DNA from: Syncephalastrum monosporum B8922
Taxonomy: Eukaryota > Mucoromycota > Mucoromycetes > Mucorales > Syncephalastraceae
Direction of reading: 5' to 3'
DNA length: 64,000 nt
NCBI GenBank assembly: GCA_000697355.1
Contig: JNEN01001243.1
Span: forward strand, 248,001-312,000
The translations under genes and the position numbers were made by a program. Shown piece by piece: positions 56,390 to 64,000 of the stretch; the stretch's first letter is position 1; every line of letters starts with the position of its first letter. The notes under the pieces were generated by a model. That model saw only the letters and a list, made by a program, of their open reading frames with translations. It ran no database searches and was not told the origin of the DNA.

Positions 56390-57160
56390 ATGAAGCCCAA
56401 GAAAGTCTACCCCGAAGATCAACTCGCGGTGGTCGTCAGAAAAAAGAAATCCAAAGCAACGAGTTTATGGAGTCGGTTGAAGAATCGGTGCTCGTGGCGA
56501 GGAGGAGGACTAGGACTAGGACTAGGAATTGGCGTAGGAAGACGAGGTAGCGGTTCGGTATACGAAGCGCATGAGGACAGCTTTTGGGACACGGACTCGA
56601 CGAGCAGTAGTCACACGAGCAGCTCGGAAAACGACAACGACTCGCTGTATCTTTCGACAGTGCGCAAGCTCAAGAAATGCGCTCGACTGAGGGACAGTGT
56701 GGTCCTTTGCCATGTGCTGCGCAAACTTTCCGACAACCCGAGCCTCGATAAACAGACACGGCAATCCTCGCCTTTTCCCGGATGGTCTCTCCTTCAAATG
56801 ACACCTTGTCTGTCCGGGCAACGGAGCAAGAATGCCATTCAGCGGTACATGCACATGTTGCTCGAGATTCCTGCCGATCGTCTCAAGCAGAATGAACATC
56901 CGGTGCAAGTCGCGCTGGGTCGTCGGAGGCGCGCGTTTGCCGAAGCGACGGTCGTTATCACAGCCAATCCATCCTCTTCTCGACAACCGGCCTATGTATC
57001 ATCACCCATCGTCCCTGCGAGAGAAGAGGAGGAAGACGACGATGACGAGGAGGACGACAACATACCACTCGGACTATTAAAAGAAAAACAGAACAGCAAC
57101 AGGAACAATAATAACAACAACAACAATCATCATCCGCATCACAAGCGCAAGTACCCCTAA
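56390..57160 (+). CDS. Unrecognised basic/acidic protein
   Basis: Single exon, 256 aa from the ATG MKPKKVYPED, chosen because the sequence before it is a pyrimidine leader. Features: basic N terminus (VRKKKSKATSLWSRLKNRC), a Gly/Leu-repeat (GGGLGLGLGIGVGRRG), a Ser/Thr/Asp patch, and a possible folded centre at residues about 95-185 (STVRKLKKCARLRDSVVLCH, VLRKLSDNPSL, GQRSKNAIQRYMHMLLEIPA). A second acidic run (REEEEDDDDEEDDN) and an Asn/His tail finish it. I do not recognise a family. Codon use and absence of stops are consistent with a gene, and the next gene follows closely in the same direction. Confidence 0.6.
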   Translation: MKPKKVYPEDQLAVVVRKKKSKATSLWSRLKNRCSWRGGGLGLGLGIGVGRRGSGSVYEAHEDSFWDTDSTSSSHTSSSENDNDSLYLSTVRKLKKCARLRDSVVLCHVLRKLSDNPSLDKQTRQSSPFPGWSLLQMTPCLSGQRSKNAIQRYMHMLLEIPADRLKQNEHPVQVALGRRRRAFAEATVVITANPSSSRQPAYVSSPIVPAREEEEDDDDEEDDNIPLGLLKEKQNSNRNNNNNNNNHHPHHKRKYP

Positions 57161-57535
57161 AATTCTGGGAACGATTTCCCCCAAAAACGACTTTTTGCTT
57201 TTGGCGCCCACCCCCACCCCCAAATGCAGTACCGAAGCAAAGCAATACATGTTCAATGTATCGCCTTACATATCCCGGATCCCCAGTTAGAAAAGCATGG
57301 TCCCCAGGCCCTATGGATTGGGCGACAGAGCATCCGTTATCCTCTTTGTGTTGTTTGGTCCAGTTCTCAAAATATCAGTCTTTTTCTTGCAAATCCATCT
57401 AAACAATTACCTTAATAAATACCCCACACTACCGGATCACGTACTACTCTTTTTCTTTCTTTTACTTGTACTCTTCTTTCGTTTTCGTTCTCAATTCACC
57501 TTTACGTATACTTTGTCCCCGTACCCAAGACTGTG
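57161..57535. other. Intergenic region
   Basis: About 0.4 kb with a C/T-rich promoter segment (57440-57520) before the CCCH gene; no other gene seen. Confidence 0.5.
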
Positions 57536-58365
57536 ATGGCATCCAAACTCATGGATAAGAAGCCAGAACTCTACAAGACCGAAATGTGTCGAAACTGGAC
57601 CGAGATGGGCCAGTGCCGGTGAGTAAAAAGATCATATTGCGATGCAAGTATATCGACTCATGTATATATGGATAAAGATACGGCAAAAAATGTCGTTTTG
57701 CACACGGCGAGCACGAAATGCGGCAAGTTCAGCGCCATGTACGCTACAAGACGGAAATCTGCCGAACCTATCATCGCACCGGGACATGTCTTTACGGTGT
57801 ACGCTGCACATTTATTCATGATGAGAAGCGGCGGAGACAACGGTGCTTGCCTGATGATCAAAGTTCAGTCTTGTCGAGTAGTATCAGTAGCCATGACGAT
57901 TACGACGAAGATAGTTACGACGTGGATGACGACGATGATTCGTACGAAGAAGACGAAGATACCCCAGAATCACCTGCACAAGACGAGTACCTCTTGTCGC
58001 AGTCTCATCCAGAGCAGCCACAGCCGCCGCCGCCGCCGGAGATTCTTTTGCCGAGCTTGACGGCTTCGCCTTGGAGCATTACACCAGCACCAGCGACGGC
58101 ACACAAGCCCCGTCTCGCTGCGTTTGCTTCGCTATGCTCATCTCTGGAAGACAACTCACATCATCGTGCATCCACCGCGCCTGCGGCAGCTGCATCCGCC
58201 AAATCCTGGGGCGAGCCCTTGCGCCCCATTGCGTTATCCCCTGTGATAGGCCCTTATTCGCCCCGTCATCATTATATTTCCAGTCACCCTACGGGCTTAT
58301 CTCGTTCGCATAATCACAACCCGATCACAGCCTTCTACACATCTTCCTACCTCACTTCGTGGTAG
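57536..58365 (+). CDS. Tandem CCCH zinc-finger protein, TTP/Tis11 type
   Basis: Two exons (57536-57618, 57678-58365) encode 256 aa. Two C-x8-C-x5-C-x3-H fingers, each led by (R/L)YKTE: first finger YKTEMCRNWTEMGQCRYGKK then CRFAH, second YKTEICRTYHRTGTCLYGVR then CTFIH. They are separated by 18 residues, as in the TTP/ZFP36/Cth family that binds AU-rich elements in mRNA 3' ends and promotes decay. The intron interrupts the first finger directly after its second Cys (codon for Arg). The C-terminal half is acidic (YDEDSYDVDDDDD), then Pro/Ser/His-rich without a domain. mRNA targets are unknown; fungal members act in iron and metabolic mRNA turnover. Confidence 0.93.
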
Positions 58366-58883
58366 GAGATCTTTGTTTGATCATCATACCAATGCTTTTC
58401 ATTATTCGCACATTCTTATCATATACGTACCCACTCTACACTGCACATTTGTCTTCCTCTTACACTTCTTTGGCCCCATTATTTATCCTATGCCAGGCCA
58501 AATAGCAACCAATATATCTATATGTCAATTTATCTTGTAACCAATTGATTGGTTGTAGTGCCTCGTCCTCGTCAAGTGTAATTGATCTCAAGTCTTCTCA
58601 GGAAACCGAAGGGTTCCCGCACCATCATGTGAAGTGGACTGCTGGGTCGCATGAAGGACCCCGGAACGAAACCCGGTGAACCGAAGATCACATTTGGCAA
58701 ATGTTTTCGCATTTTGTGGCCCCATGCGCGCTCTCGTGAAACAAATCAATTTGGTTTCTATTTTTTTCCAACATGTGATCCAGCTTATTATTATGATTAC
58801 GCTGATTATGGGAAGAGTAATGATATAAGATGTAAGGAGGAGAAAGAACAGCAAATGATAAAAAAAGAAGACGGCAGCAGATT
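58366..58883. other. Convergent 3' spacer
   Basis: About 0.5 kb between the CCCH stop and the TMEM94-like stop. A GC-richer patch at 58590-58690 was checked for a tRNA and no consistent cloverleaf was found. Confidence 0.5.
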
Positions 58884-61800
58884 CTAAAGTGGAGAGTGCA
58901 TCCCGAGCTAACAACAACAAAATCGTTACTCACAAATAATGCAAGGAGATGCTACTTCAATTACCTTGGTGCTGAATTCCAGTTTCGACCTTTTCTGGAA
59001 TCGTGTAAACTCTTTACTGTCATGCATTTTGACCAGCTCCTGGATCGGGACAAGAACGAGGGGCCACACTAGGCCCAGGAAGTAGACGTACCACGGCACG
59101 TTAGCAAGCGGAAAGGGTCCGTGCGCTAAGCTGACCGCACAAAAACAGAACTGCAGAGCAATGGTGACAAAAAACGCGCCGACCCAGACCTTGTTTTTGA
59201 ACGGTACAGAGTGGATGAGGGAGAAGGTACGATGTAGAAAGGTGGGCGATATCCACGCTAGAGATACACGGGAGTTGAGTGAGTAGGCGGAAAAAAATCT
59301 CATCTGCATGAATTTACCTAGATACCAGACCAAACAAATCAGCATGAAATTCTGGGCGTACAGAACCGCCCATTGTTCCTCGCGTGTAAAGTGTAACCAG
59401 CCCCCAGTACCGTATCCACCAAAAGCGGTCGATGTTGAAATACCGGCGGTATACACCAGAGTCCTTAAGTAATTCTGTGAATCAAAAAAAAAAAAAGAAA
59501 CGGGAGATCGTTCTTACATGACATAGATAACGAGGCACATGGCCATTATGGGGAAGAAGCGCAGGAAAAAGTACATCATGAACCGACTCAGGCCTGCCAA
59601 ATGTTCAATATTTTTGCCTACGTAAGAGGTACATATGAGCACGAATATAGTATGTCAACCGTGGCGTACCTGGCATGAGCAGCATAATGTTGTCCCCATG
59701 GGGGGTGAACAGAAGCGAGAGCGTCAAGATCGGCAAAATGACACACATAACCCAAAGGATTTGATACCCTGTCAAGATGGGCGGCAGCAGCATGCAAAAT
59801 GAGAGGATCTGCATGAGTGTCAACGACATGCATGCGCCGGCATACAACGCGAAACCCTGTCACCGTGGTGAGAGGCCAGTTGACACATGCTCAATTTGCG
59901 GGGCTTACCATCCGGATACAGCTCATGAGCCGTCGCGCATCCCGAATCAATTGGGTGACAGCATACAAACTCGTTTCATACTGCATGAAAAGGCCACATG
60001 GTAGGCTAACGAGAGACGCACCCACAGCGAGCGGCGGCTGACGTCCGTTTAGTGAAAGACGCCCCTTGGTCTGCGCGCGGGTGTGCATCGGTTCCATGGC
60101 AATGCTGACGTCGGCCAATGCAAACGACTCGGTGTTTTTGACATTCAGCGCGTTACCAATGCAGCACACAACCTCGCCGTACTCTTGGAAGATGCGAATC
60201 ATTTCCTTAATGGCACTCGGTGTGCACTCGGCAAAAAGCGACACGTGCAGTGGGATGTCGTCGACGTCCTCTAAATGGGTGCGAATTTGGTCGATGCCGC
60301 GTGGTAACTGGGCTTTTATATCGTGGGTCTGTAAGTAGCCGTTGCCACAATGCTCGTCGTCGGGACTGGACAGCAAGATGCAACTGTTCCAGTCTGTCTC
60401 GAGACCGAGGCGTTCGGCAAACGCTGAAAAGTGGGTCAACCACTAGTAAGCACCAAAGTCTCTTCTAGACAAGCTTTTTTTTTGTCTTACCTTTGGATTC
60501 ACGTTCTGCGGACGGCGAGAAATTGACGAAACGGATACCAGCCAAGCCCAAATCTTCGATAAAGTCCACCACGTTCTAAAGGACGATGTTAACTACACGG
60601 CTTGAGTCAACAATGGGCGTACCTGTTTGGGCTGGTGGCACATGGCTGTCATACCGAGAAAAATCTGGCCCTTGACGACTTCCTTGTAAAACTCGGCTTC
60701 CTCTTGCTCGCCGATCGGCTGATCCTCTTCGAAAGAGTAATCGCTCGAACTATCAGAGCTATCACCATCACTACTGCTGCTGCTATGGCTGACTTGACTT
60801 CCATTTTGAGACGCGTGTTTGCGTTGCCGCAATTTGCTTTGTTCCCCGTCCACAGTATCCAACGAAGACTGGGAGGAGACACTCGCTGCACTGCTAGAAC
60901 TGGACGAATCCGAGCTCGGCGGCTTGTGTGGTAAGACGACAAAGGCGCATCCGGGGTCGACGTCTGAGTCATCCTCAGGATTCAGGAATGGGATCCGTTC
61001 ACCATGCTCCGTATTAATAGGCCTATAGGCGTAGGCAATGCACTGCATGTCATGTACCATCGCATTCCAGAAAAAGTCGGTAATCTTCTTCTCCATCTAT
61101 ACATTGATCCGTGAGTTGAAAGGTATGCCTTAAAGCTATTACGTACCGAGTTGCTCATGGTCTGCAGGCCGCTGCCATCCCAGTAATCTGAGCATTTATC
61201 CAGCACCAGTGCAGGGTGTCCGTCCGTCAGCAATTGGTAACTCCCTGCAAGACATGTGTTACCGAAACCAGTGATTAATTCTCTCTGTTGGTTTCTTACC
61301 TGATGACTTTTCCTCAAACACAGTCGAAAGGGCGTTGGGCACCTCGAACTGAAAGTATTGGCTGTACTGGTAACGTGGAGCATCCAGGATCTCGTGATAG
61401 GGTGCAAACGTGTATATCTCAGCACGTAATGCGAACGATTTGAGCGCTTCCTCACGAAAACCGATCGTCTTTCCCAGCCGGCAAAGACAAGCTACATGGG
61501 GAGTACGGTGAATTAAAAATAATTGTAACATCACAACGCGGATTCTCATTACTTTGCCGGGCCGGGGTTGTACGGCCATAGACGTGCAACTTAGATCGTC
61601 GTCGATGGTACTCTGAACGCTTACGACCTTGGACTACGCCGCAATTGGTATTCAGCATGAAATTCAAACCGACAGGCTTCAGGCTCCTGCAGAAAAGCAT
61701 GAATATCGATACTGCACGCGATGACGCTTCTTACGGTAGATGCTGCTCCCAGTCACGGTCCTCAAACTTGACGCCGTTGGGTTCATCTGAATCCTCAGCG

Positions 61801-64000
61801 ACGTCGAGATACTGAATGTCTTCCAGGGCAGGAAACATGAGTTGCTCCACAGTGGGGAAAGGCTAGATCATGTGTTTGATATGTTACGCAACCGGATCGG
61901 ATCCCAGGAATTGCTGTTTTCTGTGGCTTTTTGTTTGTCTAACTTACGTTGGCAATCGTGCCTTCCCGATCGAGACAGCAAATGACAGTTGTGCTCCCGA
62001 GCGATTCCAGTAAATTGGTGGATCGCGTCAGGGACATGCGATCCCACTTGAGCAAGAGAGAGCAAAAGCGGTCCCATACAACATCTATCAGAGGATGAGA
62101 ATTCAGAAGTGCATCGGTAAAATGTACTTACTGGGACTAAGTTCCACGTCTTTAGTCGGCGGAGGGGCCTCAGTGTCAAACTCGTCGTCATCATCATCAT
62201 CCTCATATTCTGTTTTGGAAATCTGCAGCGCCTCGAATAAGATCAGCAATTGGGCATTACCGAAACTGCGAGCAATAAGCCACAGACTCGGCAGACAGGC
62301 GGGAAGTAAGGGCAAGATGGCATAAAAAGGCAAAGCGGCGAGCATTTCAATCAGCTGGTCGGTGGGTGCGTGCCACACGGACTTGTCCCGCAGACCGAAG
62401 CGCAGCAAATTGATAACTACCGACACCGCGAGAACGCCCCAGATAATGTAACGGTAGAATAAGCGCCGCAGCGTGTCTGCCTCCACCATAAGCACCGTGC
62501 GCGGTCGCTGCTGCAACAGGGCCTTCCGCATGTTGCGCTCGAGAGGTGTTTCAAGGAGAACAAATTGGTGCCGCCCGCGAGCGCGCAGATATTCCTCCAT
62601 GAGACCATTGGGGGGTGGCACGCCAAAAAACGACGGTTTGAATGTCTGGTTGCGTGCGATATAATATTCTTTGGTGTTCAGGTCGTCTTCCTCTTGTGTT
62701 TCAAACAGGTTTGAATCATCGGCAGCGGCAGCGGCGGGCGTGGAAGTTGTAGGCGGTTTGTGAATGTATTTCATCCGGCCGGGTGCCACGTCGCCATAAA
62801 GCATCTCGACTACGTCATTCTCGACGAGCAGGTCCACTGGGAAGATGCGGACGACGCCATCACGAACGACGCGTGCGACGGAAATGGATTGAATAAAGGG
62901 TATACGGGTATCCTAACTTGGGGTAAGCAAAAGTCGTGGTGGGTGGATTCCGCTATTGTGACTGACCTGCACCATGTTCATACCACTGTGCTCAAGCGAA
63001 TGAATGATGGTCGTTGCGCGATCGGTCAGTTCATACAAGGTCATTTTTTGCTCGCGTTGGTAGAGAAAACAATTCCATGCGGCCAGGCCAAGGACGATCA
63101 GGGCTTCCACCAGGGCGCCTGTCACACGAAACTGGTACGGACTGCTAACAGAGTAGCCAGCAACGTAATAAGCCAAGAGAGCAAAACCTGTCAAGCAGCC
63201 TAAGAAGGTCCAGGACTGCAACGCCCAGTCGCGTACGGCTAAGGAGCAAAGGGTGAGCGATCGAGTAGGCTTTTCGGACCATGGCACTCACATATCGTCT
63301 TTTCGATGCGTGTACTTTCATCGCAAAGGACCTGGCGAGCTACCCGCAAAAGACGCCTGGTCCGGAAATGAGTAACTGAAATGGAAATCATTGCTCCAAC
63401 TTACTGCAATGCTTCATCGCTGGATAGGCCGGGACGACGCATATTCTGCAAACTCTCCCGACGACTCCAGGAATGCGATTGGAGATCGGCTTGCAGTTTT
63501 TTCTGGAAACGACGCTTGGGACGTCGGTGATAGCGCCCATGGTGTCTGGGGTGGGATGGGTGATGTGGACTCGTTGAAGGGTGGCGGTCGTGCTCGTGCG
63601 CTTGCTGGTGGATTCTTTCCTGGTCCCAGCTGGGCACTTCGTCCATCAAATCGTCGTCGTCTTCCGTATAAACGGTCATGACTCCTTTATGGTGGTCGTC
63701 GATACGAGGAGAAGATGAATGGTGGTGATGGTGGTGGCGGTGTCTGTGGCGTCTATGATGCTGCGTATCTTCAGTCTGGCAGACAGGCTCGAGATCTTCG
63801 TCGTCGTCGTCGTCGTCGTGATCATGGTGAGAGTGTCTTCCTTCTTCCTCCTCTTCCTCCTCTTCTTCTGTGTGCAGCTCGTCCGGCCGATAGCTGTAAG
63901 CATAATCGCTTTCAGATTCGTCGTCGGGACTGCGGAATACATGCGAGGCAATACGCTTTTCGATACGTCGCGGAAGAGAACTGCCGTGGTCTATCACGAC
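58884..64000 (-). CDS. TMEM94-like P-type ATPase relative, 5' end cut by window
   Basis: Long multi-exon minus-strand gene; the N terminus lies beyond 64000. The visible N-terminal exon (64000-63405) is hydrophilic with long acidic and His runs (EEEEEEEEE, DDDDDDE, HHHHHH). Membrane helices follow (WTFLGCLTGFALLAYYVAGY, VEALIVLGLAAWN, YIIWGVLAVSVVINLLRFGL, ALPFYAILPLLPACLPSLWL). The P-site equivalent is VICCLDREGTIAN (codons about 61957-61971). The hinge-like domain contains IPLHVSLFAECTPSAIKEMI and RIFQEYGEVVCCIGNALN. Six or so C-terminal helices follow, ending in a 24-nt exon (58907-58884) for LGMHSPL. The ending and the IFQE.GEVVCC block are diagnostic for TMEM94 (KIAA0195), reported in animals as an ER P-type ATPase for magnesium uptake. 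Substrate here is inference. Confidence 0.85.

Noticed and set aside
58590..58690. Possible tRNA-like GC-rich segment
   Set aside because: No consistent acceptor stem, anticodon arm or B box could be drawn.

Overview
The window is fungal nuclear DNA. Genes are split by many short introns (about 45-120 nt, mostly GT-AG), promoters carry TATA boxes or pyrimidine-rich leaders, and the proteome is typical of fungi. I read it as an early-diverging fungus, most likely Mucoromycota (Mucorales-like). This rests on an HSPA12-like Hsp70, a secreted GH46 chitosanase, an AP-4 epsilon adaptin (a complex generally missing from Dikarya) and a TMEM94-type transporter, alongside Skn7, APSES and MADS regulators. 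The exact genus is not proven. I rebuilt exon-intron structures by hand from splice signals, reading-frame phase and family knowledge; for most genes the exon lengths sum exactly to whole codons.

Layout. 0.9-10.6 kb: three tandem, diverged copies of a gene for a secreted-side kelch protein with one membrane helix and a short cytoplasmic tail ending in a conserved KPDG motif, separated by gene-poor spacers. 11.7-12.0 kb: a tiny secreted eight-cysteine protein. 15.3-16.7 kb: an APSES (StuA/Efg1-type) regulator. 17.1-20.5 kb, minus strand: a Kv-beta-like aldo/keto reductase and a GH46 chitosanase head to tail. 21.9-27.2 kb, plus strand: a PB1-domain low-complexity protein, the Skn7-type HSF/response-regulator factor and a MADS-box (SRF/Mcm1-type) factor. 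27.6-30.9 kb, minus: AP-4 epsilon. 31.8-34.3 kb, plus: HSPA12-like Hsp70. 34.9-35.8 kb, minus: bHLH-zipper factor. 36.2-40.3 kb: mostly empty, with one possible small minus-strand gene. 40.3-43.9 kb: convergent ITP pyrophosphatase and cytosolic glutaminyl-tRNA synthetase. 46.7-47.5 kb, minus: PH-domain protein. 50.2-54.5 kb, plus: Mediator subunit 15 with KIX domain and very long glutamine tracts. 55.1-58.4 kb, plus: secreted double-psi beta-barrel protein, an unrecognised basic/acidic protein and a TTP-type CCCH protein. 58.9-64.0 kb, minus: TMEM94-like P-type ATPase relative, cut by the right window edge.

There is no operon logic. Loose themes are cell surface and wall (kelch receptors, chitosanase, barwin-like protein, Skn7, APSES), transcription control (APSES, Skn7, MADS, bHLH, MED15) and protein/ion trafficking (AP-4, TMEM94, Hsp70). 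The most unusual items are the kelch receptor array with its tail motif and a GC-AG intron, a Kv-beta-like reductase apparently lacking its catalytic tyrosine and carrying an 18-nt microexon, and a possible small spliced gene at 36.2-36.6 kb.
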